Source: Chrysopilus asiliformis
Lineage: Eukaryota; Arthropoda; Insecta; Diptera; Rhagionidae
Reading direction: 5' to 3'
NCBI GenBank assembly: GCA_964034945.1
Contig: OZ035962.1
Span: 78,761,942-78,825,941, forward strand
Length of the DNA stretch: 64,000 bases
A program made the position numbers and the translations under genes. A model generated the notes under the pieces. The model had not been told where the DNA came from. It saw only the letters and a program-made list of their open reading frames with translations, and did no database searches. Shown piece by piece: positions 54,553 through 64,000 of the stretch; position 1 is the stretch's first letter; each line of letters starts with the position of its first letter.

Positions 54553-54838
54553 ACGAAGGGCCCGTTTAGACCTATGATTTTTACTTGAATATCTCAAGGA
54601 ATTTTATTCAAATTTATTCCGCGAATTTTATTTATCTATGGCAGAATAAATTCACTTAACAAAAGTTGTCAAAATTTGAATTTATTCTAATTTTATAAGA
54701 AAAAACTCATATTCGGGCATATTTCAGAAATAAATTTCTGAATTTTGTATCATAGTGTAAACGGTTGAGCAACACTAATTTCGTAGAAAAAAAATCGCGT
54801 AATTAAGTGTCAGGTGTAAACGACGATTAGGACTTGAT
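54553..54838 (+). mobile_element. Family F MITE-like element
   Basis: 'gggcccgtttagacctatga' … 'ggtgtaaacgacgatta'. It is the reference copy for the relics at 20583-21487 and 27505-27645. A/T-rich, non-coding. Confidence 0.55.
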
Positions 54839-54839
54839 A

Positions 54840-56240
54840 TAATATTATTTTTTTTACTGAGTTTTATGATTTAACTGACGAAAATAATATTTTCAGGAAC
54901 GAAACTTTGAATCATTCTTTCTTATCCGGAATTTACCAGAACTTTGGAGAAACATCGTCGATTTTATGTTACAGACAGTCTACAAAAAAAAAACCCAGAC
55001 AGATATCCTCCTGTCAACGCCAATCAAATGAGTCAATCTTCAATTGTTTTAACAAATGTTGTTTGGAAACTGCAATAATTACCTTCGCCCGAATTACCTA
55101 GAATACAAAGCTTATTAATATAAGAACTACTGCGCAAAAAAACCAAATATCATGTAAAATTGTTTTATAAAACACGATTAAATTAGTAATCGTTCACTCG
55201 AAATTCACTCACATAGGAATCAAAAATTTGAGATCCGTTTGAGAATCTTTGCATCCAGAAATTTAGCACGAATACGTCACAATATCCGGGACCGAACCCG
55301 CTGCGCTCAATCACTGATGCTCATCATGATTATCATCTCATCATTAACCTAACCTATCAATCAATTGCATCAATTTAGCGTTTTTCTCCGCTTTGGCAGT
55401 CCAAGCATAAATAAAACACGTAAAATTTTCAAACGTGTTCGGCTATCGTAGTTCAAACACTTACTGAAAAGAACGAATGAATTTTTTATGCTCAACTTAA
55501 ATTTAACAAAGTATTGTTCGATGTGATGAGATATGATCACATGTGATGATCGTTATTGGCATTACGAGGCAGGAATGGTGACGATCGCAAAAGTTTTTGT
55601 CACTCTGACATTAAGTTAAATGTTTGAACGATATTAACTTAAACAGCGTTTATATCCATCTTTGATCTGATCCCATATTTAATCCGGATTCGTATTCGTA
55701 ATCGAATTGATTTGGAGTGAACACCTAGTGAGTAGCGGCAATTGATGATCATTCACACGATCAAATATACAACACACCCAGGTGTTAAAGGTGATCTTGA
55801 TTGGGAATTTTGTAGAGCGATTCACAGAATCAACGAAGAGTCCAAAAACGAATTGATCGAAACTTATCGATAGTGTCAGTAGTTCGGTGATGAATGGGTT
55901 TTGCTTTAAATTGACAGAAACCAGATATTTCCCATTCTTGAAAGCTCAGGTGAAATCAACTGAAAACAGTTAAGCGAAGGTGGAAATGGGAAGCAATCTG
56001 AATGTGAAATATGTTAGAAATGTAGGAGTTTTATGGGATTTCAAGTGCATGTGGACAAATTTTGTTGAATAGAAGAATAATTAGTTTGCCTAAAACTTGT
56101 AATTTATTTTTGATGATTCCAATTTTGTAACATAGATCTCTTAATACGGATAAAAAATATTTTAAAAATATACAGAGAGAATTAATGGGACAGATTTCTA
56201 CAAAAAATACGAATAAACAAAACTGCGAAATTTTTTGGTA
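54840..56240. other. No supported feature
   Basis: AT-rich sequence. The plus frame at 54907-55101 is unsupported. Confidence 0.4.
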
Positions 56241-56256
56241 ATGACTCCCAAACAAA

Positions 56257-56348
56257 CAGGCCAAAAAATAGCCAAAAAATAGCCAAGAAGTTGCCAAAAA
56301 ATTGCCAAAAAATAGCCAAAAAATAGCCAGAAAATAGCCCAAAAATAG
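56257..56348 (+). repeat. About 11-bp tandem repeat
   Basis: Units of 'ccaaaaaatag' with variants 'ccaagaagttg' and 'ccagaaaatag', about eight copies. The minus frames rich in FGYFLAIFW are this repeat. Confidence 0.85.
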
Positions 56349-56639
56349 GAAAGTGTCCCAACATTATAAGAATAATTCCCTATTTTTAGGGAATCATTGC
56401 AGAAGGGTCCACTGACTTGTATATTTTATTTATATTTCTCTCCTCGTACTTTTTAATCGAATTTAAAAATAGTTTTGTTTCTTTATCTTTTTCAAAACAA
56501 ATTTAAAAATTTGATCTTTTTTAAAATAGTTTTATCCACCTAACGGTGGGATGATAATTTTTTTAATAATTAGATCTCATATGATAAATAATTGGATATA
56601 ATGTTGAAATTTTCATACAAAGCATTTGAGAAATCAAAA

Positions 56640-56860
56640 ATCAATTGAGGCAAAAAGTTGAAATTTGGCACAGAAAATGTTTTTATCAAAAGTTAAACCT
56701 CTTCCGAGAAAGGGAAAAATTGAACCACTCCTTCCCCCCTCTCGCAAACAAATAGAAAACATTTTTGCAATTTTCTCGAAAACGGTTGATTTGTTGAAAA
56801 AAAAATCGAATATGATTCTACACAACTTTTCCACATCAAAATCCAATTGGTGACTATTTT
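56640..56860 (+). mobile_element. Family B fragment
   Basis: 'ccactccttcccccctctcg', 'ttttctcgaaaacggttgat' and 'acatcaaaatccaattgg' in family B order; both ends are lost. Confidence 0.55.
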
Positions 56861-56869
56861 TACAGATCC

Positions 56870-58550
56870 AATAAGATTGCGGGACTGCAATTAGAATTTT
56901 TCAAAATTTTTTGTTTGACAATAACAGTTTTCGAATTGAAAAAAACGCATGAACATCGTTTGAGCTTTAGTGGTAGAAAGTGGTCGTACAAATATTAGTT
57001 ATATACATAAATACATACTGGCAAATTGCAGATTCATTGAACTGAGTCGATAGATATATGTCTTGGAGTGCGTCTTGCAGGGCGTCGTTTTGACGCCAAT
57101 TTTCAAATGATTTTGATACCTTTATTATATGTATGTAAGAAAGGTGAAATTATTTCTTTCAATTGCAAATTCAGATCACTGTATAGTAAGCATATAAAAA
57201 CCTTGATTTTTAATTTCTTATTCAAATAGTTAAGATACTTGTATCTATAGTGTTAACTAGCATTCAGAATGCAGATAATCAAGCAGTAGCTGTGAATATA
57301 TAGCCAAAAGGTATATTTCTAGCAACACACATATTGGTTAACTGCCATAATAACTTTTTACATACTTAAAATACCGATACTATGATGCTGATAGACGAAT
57401 ACCGATGGTTATGTTGCGATATTGAGCATCATAAGCGTTTTGAAGTGTAATGAATGAAATGTGATTGATTTATTAGCTACGGTTACACTTAAATTAATCG
57501 AAATTGAACTTCGCCGGTTGTCTTTATGCTCAGAGCAATTTTTCGCTTTAATTAAAGGCAAATGGGAAACCGTAATGGGAAAAATCATGTTTCAAATATT
57601 TCTAGATTGATTTATGCGGATTGTGGTCTTCTAGTTAAGCTTTAATGCAGACTGTATGCAACAAACAATTATAAGCTTCTCAAATACCCGATAATTAAAC
57701 ATAATTTCAGTTTATTGAAAAATAAGAGATAAAAATGCAAGTAAATTTTGATTCCAAATTTTACATCATAGATGGTAGCACCACAGATCTACAGGTGATT
57801 GACTTTTTTTTTATTTTTTTACACAAAACAAAGCAGTTTTAAATTTCCTACAAGCGATACTAGTAAAATGCAAAAATTCTGACACTGACTGATTGCTAAA
57901 ATAGCATTGGTCCACAAATAAAAACTCTCAAGTTTACATATTCCTTACATGTTTATTTCAAGATGAAAATTGAAAACGCCGCGCTGCATCGTTCGATGCT
58001 CAATCATAAATAAAATTTGTGCATTTAACTCTATTGAATTATGCTAGGAAATATCTAAACTGTGATTTCCCATAGCAAATCAAGCATAAAATTTAAAATT
58101 TATTTTATTATTTATAGTGCGGTTCCAACATCGGTTAAAGCAAATAGAAATTAAAACATTTTATGTTTTCGATAGAACAAACAGCAACTGAAATGTATCT
58201 CCATTATGATTTATGCACTGGTTATAGATATCGAAATTCAAATTCGAAACCTATTCACTGATTTACTGCTACAAAAGTTCGAAATTATTTATAATATGGA
58301 AATCTGAATTTAAATGAAAATTTTACGACGTTGGAATGTATTTTAGTTGTACTACGAATACAGTAAGAAAATTCTCCATGGGAAATACTAGTGGCTGTTC
58401 TAAATTCAATGACGTAAAAAACAGTTAGATTCATTGAGAAAATAGCTGAATTGCGTTTCAATTACAAAATATTGACCGGAAGTTTACAAGATCTTGTTTT
58501 AAATTAAACCTGTAGCAAATTACTCAAGTGGACAATTCTGCGGAAATTTA
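56870..58550. other. No supported feature
   Basis: AT-rich sequence without supported frames or repeats. Confidence 0.4.
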
Positions 58551-59196
58551 TTAGGAAAACATAAGAAAAGATACAAATACCAGGGGTCAATCGTCAAATA
58601 CTCTATATAATGACTGGCAAAATGTTTTAAAAAAAAATAAAACAAATTGTTTAGGAGAATTGGAAAGGATTGGCCCGATTGGATTTTGATGTATGGAACG
58701 GTTATGTAAAATCATATTCTAAACACATTTTACCTTAATAAAAATTTTCAATATAACTCACCGTTTTCGAGAAAATAAAAAAAAAGTTTTCAATTTGTAT
58801 GGGGGAGAGGAGAATGAGTGGCCGAATTGGATTTTGATGTACAAATTATGAAAAATCATATTCTAAACACATTTCATCTTAATAAATTTTTCGATACGAT
58901 GCACAGTTTTCGAGAAAACAGGAAAGAAGTATCTCATTTGTGTCGGAGATGGGGAAAGAAGTGGTCCGATCAGATTTTAAAATATTATGAGTGAGGTCCA
59001 TAGTGGATATGAAATTTGCAATGAAATATTTCATAAAGGCGGTAAATATTTCACCGTCCTATTCACACCTATTCACACAGGTCCGAAAAAATGTCATTGG
59101 AAATGTCTACTTCGGTATTTACCGATTACTTCTACTCGGATTTCATATTTATACGAGAACAGATCAAATTTTGACAGAAAATTTTCCATTTGTATA

Positions 59197-59809
59197 GTGG
59201 AAAGAGGAAAGAGGAAAGAGGAAAGAGGAAAGAGGAAAGAGGAAAGAGGAAAGAGGAAAGAGGAAAGAGGAAAGAGGAAAGAGGAAAGAGGAAAGAGGAA
59301 AGAGGAAAGAGGAAAGAGGAAAGAGGAAAGAGGAAAGAGGAAAGAGGAAAGAGGAAAGAGGAAAGAGGAAAGAGGAAAGAGGAAAGAGGAAAGAGGAAAG
59401 AGGAAAGAGGAAAGAGGAAAGAGGAAAGAGGAAAGAGGAAAGAGGAAAGAGGAAAGAGGAAAGAGGAAAGAGGAAAGAGGAAAGAGGAAAGAGGAAAGAG
59501 GAAAGAGGAAAGAGGAAAGAGGAAAGAGGAAAGAGGAAAGAGGAAAGAGGAAAGAGGAAAGAGGAAAGAGGAAAGAGGAAAGAGGAAAGAGGAAAGAGGA
59601 AAGAGGAAAGAGGAAAGAGGAAAGAGGAAAGAGGAAAGAGAAAAGAGGAAAGAGGAAAGAGGAAAGAGGAAAGAGGAAAGAGGAAAGAGGAAAGAGGAAA
59701 GAGGAAAGAGGAAAGAGGAAAGAGGAAAGAGGAAAGAGGAAAGAGGAAAGAGGAAAGAGGAAAGGGGAAAGAGGAAAGAGGAAAGAGGAAAGAGGAAAGA
59801 GGAAAGAGT
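59197..59809 (+). repeat. (GGAAAGA)n heptamer array, about 87 units
   Basis: Almost perfect; visible variants are 'gagaaaaga' near 59640 and 'aaaggggaaag' near 59763. It sits where other family B copies carry a short purine tract such as 'gggggagaggagaatgagtgg' (58801). Because the unit is 7 bp, every frame is open (the 277-, 235- and 228-residue frames), so none is a gene. Confidence 0.97.
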
Positions 59810-60326
59810 TTTCGGATTGAAGTATGATGTAGGAAAGTGTTATGTAAAATTACTGTCTCTCCAGATGGCATACTAAAATTGTCAGGCGCGAAAAGTTATA
59901 TTTGTGAGATTTGGTTTTCTGGGCAAAAATAAATTCTACACTTGCAAAAATACACTCTCGGGAGTGAAAGTGTTCGTAAATTCTTCGATGCAATGTACCA
60001 TTTTCGAGAAGATCACAAAAATTTTTTTTTTTCGAGAAGATCACAAAAAAATTTTTCATTTGTATTAATGAAGAGGGAAGCAAAGGTTTGATTGTATTTT
60101 GATGACTTGAAGTGGTACGTAAAATCATATTCTAAACAGAAATACATTAATATTTAAAAGCCAAATACCACTCATTCATCCATACCAGTATCTCCCGAGC
60201 CACTAAACCGATTGCCATGAAATTCTGCACCAGATTCATCTCATTGTTGCTCGCTAAGGAACGTTTTTTTTTTAAATTCGATACGGCAGGTCCTGTTAAG
60301 ATAACGCAAATAACCTTTTTTCCATT

Positions 60327-60490
60327 CTCTCTCTTTCTCTCTCTCTCGGCACTACAACCGGTTTTCGGTCTTGACCTGCCGCAATGTTTCTCGCCGGAGG
60401 TTCCGGTCACGCGCCGATGTCCTCCAATTTTGCATCCCAATTCTCTTGGCATCCTGGTCAACGCTGACGCTGACGTTGGGTCTTCCTAGT
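60327..60490 (+). mobile_element. SINE-like unit, second copy
   Basis: A (CT)n head into 'cggcactacaaccggttttc', 'gacctgccgc' and a further GC-rich body to 'gggtcttcctagtcgc'. Compare 9485-9650. Confidence 0.5.
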
Positions 60491-60540
60491 CGCATTTTTG
60501 TTAATAACCTGCCATCATTACCTGGGAAAAACTGTCATTA

Positions 60541-60704
60541 AGCCCAATTCAGACTAACGATTACGATTGTGATTATGATTGAAGCTTCTCGACCAATGAG
60601 ATCAAAGCTTTCCTCGATAGAAACATAAAAGCTTTGATTTCATTGGTCGAAAAGCTTCAACCGTAATCGCAATCATAATCGCAATCGGTAGTCTGAATTG
60701 AGCT
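60541..60704. mobile_element. Palindromic MITE (family G), intact, 164 bp
   Basis: AGCCCAATTCAGACTA … TAGTCTGAATTGAGCT with TTA on both sides (60538-60540, 60705-60707). Arms run to 'gaccaatgagatcaaagctt'. The left arm has about four GATTAC-like hexamers, the seed of the array at 26398-26632. Confidence 0.85.
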
Positions 60705-61059
60705 TTAGGGGATTGTTAAGATCGCTAGTCACAAATCAGGTGTTAGAATTTCCAAATTCGAGATGGAAGTCCTGGAAGCATAACGATTTTTTTTAGTTAT
60801 TTCTTAATTTTTTGATGCAAAAAAAACCTATGGAAAAAACTTTTACCCGACAACGACGGGTATGCAAGCTAGTTGTCTTTAAAAATCTTCCAAAAAAAAT
60901 AGATTTTTAGTACAGGAAAAGTGGGATGCAATAGTCTTGTCTTGCCCATGTAAGAACAAAAATCTCAAGTCATTCTCAACATTCTGGTGAAATTAATGTG
61001 CCCAACAATTGGTTCGATGCATATAACAAATCTAATATACTCCTGTATGATTGTCATTT

Positions 61060-63630
61060 AGAGGGGAAAAAAAGTTGTGATCTTGTCATGAGGGAGCTGT
61101 AAAAAAGTATATACATATCACCAAAAATTCAGTTTGTCAAATTTTGACAAACTTTTTTTTATTCTACAAAAAATACTGCGCTTTTTACTAGCTATATTCC
61201 AAATAAAATACTCAAAGTACCTTTTATTCAGTATTTTGGTGTAAAATCGCATTTTGATCAGAATTTTTTTGAAACAAAAATAAAATTCGATATCTGAAGG
61301 CCAACCGGCAAGAAGGCGCACATAAAATGGTCCCTTATCAATAATTCACGATCTTGGAAGCGATCTTGTTACTTGCTGAGAGGACAAATGTGTAAACTTG
61401 CAATATGTAAACCATGTTGGTCGCCTCAGATATCGAGCCATCATGTATCTTCAGTTTATATACATAGTAACCCAGCATAGCAGCTGAAAAGGTTCAAGTT
61501 TAAACCCAATCGGATAGTGTTTAAGGCATCTTCCACCAAAGTCACACACTGAAGATCTCCTTTCAGCTCAAAACTTTATTTCGTTGTCTTTTATTTGATT
61601 TAAAAAGTTATTTGATTCTCACACTGATCGTTTTTCGACTTTTATTCTCAATTTTTATTAACCTTTTCGTATAGCCGAAATAACAACAGGAACAGCAAAA
61701 TCCAGTACATATATAGATACTGAAAAAAGTCGACTAAAGGCAAAAATAAGACGATTAACACGACAGTAGCGAAGACATTAACCATCGTATAAGCGATGTG
61801 GACAAAGTTTAATGTCTATAAACGGTCCTGCAACTTCCTTTGGACTCTATCACTTTGGACTACTGGGATACGAATCTTCGAACGGATATAAGATACTCGT
61901 GTATAAAATTATAGATACGATATGTGGAAATTTTTGTACCACAAATGTTTTGGACGTTCTACGATGGAGCAATATAGGAGCATATATGATACCACTCTAT
62001 GTTTGTGACCATCTTTTATGGATTAACACGATGTGTTCGAATTTACACACGACAAGATCGTGCCTTACTAAATTCAAACTGCTATTTCTGGGTCTGCTTC
62101 TTTTTCCGTTAAAAATGTACTTTTTTTTATCAGAATTTCTTATTCCGTTTTTTCGATCTTTATGAATTTAAAAGAAATGAGAGTACAATACAAGTGGTTG
62201 AGAATAGTTTTATTCTGACTGCAATCTATACGTACTGCTTATGTATTCCCTGAGGCGAAGACCATATTTATCATAATCTGTATAAAAAAGCAATATTTTT
62301 TTTATAGTTCTATGAAATTTTGTGCACAGTTCACCAATAAAAAGGGTTGAAGTAACAAAACGATACATAAAGGTGATCGAAAACCAATTACTATGCCAAC
62401 TTCATCATCAGAAAGGAAACGGTCTACTACCATATCGCAATCCATACCACACGACGACGTTGGACAGTAAAAAACCGACAATCATGGGTAACATTTAAAA
62501 TAAATATACATATATATCTACATAAGTGCAGTAGCCCATTATGAACATAAAAATCATCCATACAGAAGCTAAAAAGAACAAAAAAAAAACACATCGATGT
62601 AATAACAAACAAATCAGTTTCTTATAGGATAGTAAGAATTCATTGCAAAGGTATAAAAAATCCATACACATACACATAATATAGAAGAGAAGGAAAAAAA
62701 TTAATATTATTATGCTCTTTAATGTCTTTGAACGAAATTCTAGCCACCTTGATGGAATACGAAATCACCTGAAGGCACGTCGTCGCACCCGTATTTGAAG
62801 TCGTCGATCGTTCAACAAATGTAAATCATTTCTGACATTTTAAGGCATGCGCGCACAGATCATTCTTGCGACCGTAAATGTTAAAAAGTTCGTATATAGC
62901 GAACAATTGGATGAGCGATTGTGCGGCGAACGCACTTTTAATCCGTGGCGCATATACACATTCGTTAAATTCAATAATACTCGTATGTCAAAATAAAGAA
63001 TCATACGATTTTGCATTTTCCGTCAGGTATTTCAATTGAGATCCCCATGTTCTGTTTGTGTAGATGTGCGGCGCGGTGGATAAAGTTTAACTATACGAAT
63101 ATTGTGAATGGATGGATTTACCTTTAAGGTTAGACGATATATGCGTGTATGTTCGACTTAACTGAGTTTTGGTCTAAGCGACGGACGGTTAATAAAAGCA
63201 CATGTCATAAGGCGCACCGTTGCATGCTAATTTTTGGTTGGGACCATCAGAAAAGACTTGAAGCATTAATAAAGTTTTACTTACGACTATTGTGCACCTC
63301 ACACCGCTATTCTGATGATATTTACGTACCTGGGATGGATTGGTGACTCATAAGCCAGGCATCAGTTTTCAGTTCGATGCACTTTACTTGTGACAATTCT
63401 CCATCGATTTGATCTATTTCAGTTGTACGAAATGGATCTGTTTTGAAATTTCGACGTTATTTAGATTGATTTCACACAGTGTAAAAAATTGCAATACAAA
63501 TTAGATAAAAAAAAAACAATCTTTTGGAATTCAGAAACAAATCTGCAAGATTCTAATTTGATTTCACAATTTTGAAGCCTGAATTTAGTTAAAAATCGAA
63601 ATTTCAATCAGACAACCCAATGAAAATTCT
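61060..63630. other. No firm feature
   Basis: AT-rich sequence. The 117-codon plus frame at 61812-62165 has hydrophobic stretches (LLFLGLLLFPLKMYFFLSEF), and 63149-63346 is another modest frame. Neither has splice or start support. Confidence 0.35.
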
Positions 63631-63636
63631 GTAATA

Positions 63637-63908
63637 CACTCAGAAAAATGAAGGCTAACTCGACGACCTACATACGGCGTAATTGGCCTCGGGCAGGCGC
63701 GCGTTCGCCTGCATGTGGGCAAGTAAAACTGAGTTGACCTGTGGTCGGAGAAATTCTGAAATAAAGCCACCAGCAGGTGAAGTAGGGCATTGGGAGCTGC
63801 ACGAGTTGACCTTAGATAGGTTAACTCTGACCGCTAGCTGGCTTACAGAATCCTCTGTAAGGTCAGAGTTAGCCTGACAAAAGGTTGACCTGGACATTTT
63901 TCTGAGTG
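63637..63908 (-). mobile_element. 272-bp MITE, family H, copy 2
   Basis: CACTCAGAAAAATG … CATTTTTCTGAGTG with TA at 63635-63636 and 63909-63910. An inverted copy of 42033-42304, equal in length; the opposite-strand 80- and 64-codon frames are preserved in both copies. Confidence 0.85.
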
Positions 63909-63917
63909 TACTTAAAT

Positions 63918-64000
63918 CGTGATTGTTCCAGTGGAATTTTATGTATGGAAAACTTATGCAAAGTTGTATTCTAAATGGCTGTTCATAAAATACGTCACAC
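63918..64000 (-). mobile_element. Family B fragment at window edge
   Basis: 'attgttccagtggaatttta' and 'gtatggaaaacttatgcaaa' fit the family B phrase; it continues beyond the window. Confidence 0.4.

Larger units (their letters stand above)
60170..60872 (+). mobile_element. Non-autonomous Helitron, family C2, with SINE and MITE inserts
   Basis: It ends with an ACCCG-ACAACGA-CGGGT hairpin, 7 bases, then CTAG before T (60845-60872). The 5' end is near 60179 ('a|tccatacc'). 'ggtcctgttaagataacg' and 'ggtgttagaatttcc' match 32587-33084. Inserts at 60327-60490 and 60541-60704. Confidence 0.75.
58556..61055 (-). mobile_element. DINE-like family B copy, enlarged to 2.5 kb
   Basis: The 3' signature is at 58556-58620 (complement of 'gcttttcttatgttt' and 'gacgattgacccctgg'), the body with 'cgttttcgagaaaa' modules runs to 60150, and the 5' signature is at 60930-61050 (complement 'aggagtatattagatttgtt', 'gcatcgaaccaattgttggg'). 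It is interrupted by the heptamer array and by a Helitron. Confidence 0.65.

Noticed and set aside
56031..56364. Hydrophobic FGYFLAIFW frames suggesting a membrane protein
   Set aside because: Produced by the 11-bp 'ccaaaaaatag' tandem on the complementary strand.
58987..59876. Frames of 228-277 residues of KRKEERG or PLSSFLF
   Set aside because: A heptamer array lacking stops is open in all frames; there is no start context or domain.

Overview
The window looks like AT-rich, gene-poor, repeat-dense nuclear DNA from an insect, probably a dipteran. No bacterial operon, long open reading frame, rRNA or canonical tRNA gene is visible. Coding signal is limited to short exon-like frames with GT/AG borders. 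The mobile elements are of animal type: non-autonomous Helitrons, DINE-1/INE-1-like Helentron relatives, a Penelope-like retroelement, hAT, PIF/Harbinger, piggyBac, Tc1/mariner and pogo derivatives, and short SINE-like units. The organism call is inference from this repertoire and from one short (118 bp) predicted intron.

Layout. 1-10 kb: a TIR element with a tRNA-like core (3236-3830), two piggyBac-type MITEs with TTAA duplications (3989-4195, 6291-6916), an exon candidate (7274-7417) and a TIR element between 17-bp repeats (8964-9429). 10-20 kb: a near-perfect 58-bp-arm hairpin inside an array of inverted modules (10.58-11.36 kb), a small minus-strand membrane-protein frame, a Helitron whose empty site is present 2.5 kb away, a 480-bp foldback and several minus-strand exon candidates. 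20-30 kb: nested foldbacks, the best gene model in the window (21570-22146, two exons, phase-consistent), two Helitrons, a MITE carrying a (GATTAC)n expansion and a DINE-like element. 30-42 kb: DINE-like family B copies, one split by a Helitron and a Tc1-type MITE. 42-45 kb: a DINE-like family A copy split by a Penelope-like element with exactly symmetric 421-bp inverted arms around a GIY-YIG coding frame, and carrying a 12-bp satellite. 46-54.4 kb: a PIF/Harbinger deletion derivative with a MADF frame, a second TTA-flanked MITE, and a 2.9-kb hAT element with a perfect 8-bp duplication that holds nested elements. 56-61 kb: a family B copy enlarged by a (GGAAAGA)n array and by a Helitron that itself holds a SINE and a MITE. 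The end of the window holds a second, inverted copy of a 272-bp MITE first seen at 42 kb.

Three themes tie the window together. First, nesting allows relative dating (DINE-like before Helitron and Penelope; hAT before Helitron). Second, each of the three large simple-sequence arrays sits inside a recognisable transposon at the place where other copies carry only a short version of the motif, so the arrays appear to have grown from transposon-borne seeds. Third, Helitron ends can be read to the base (A|TC ... CTAG|T with a 3' hairpin), and two DINE-like families share a 3' terminal signature. No new multi-gene system is visible. The most notable objects are the Penelope inverted structure with a hammerhead-like core, the transposon-seeded satellites, and the MADF-bearing Harbinger fragment.
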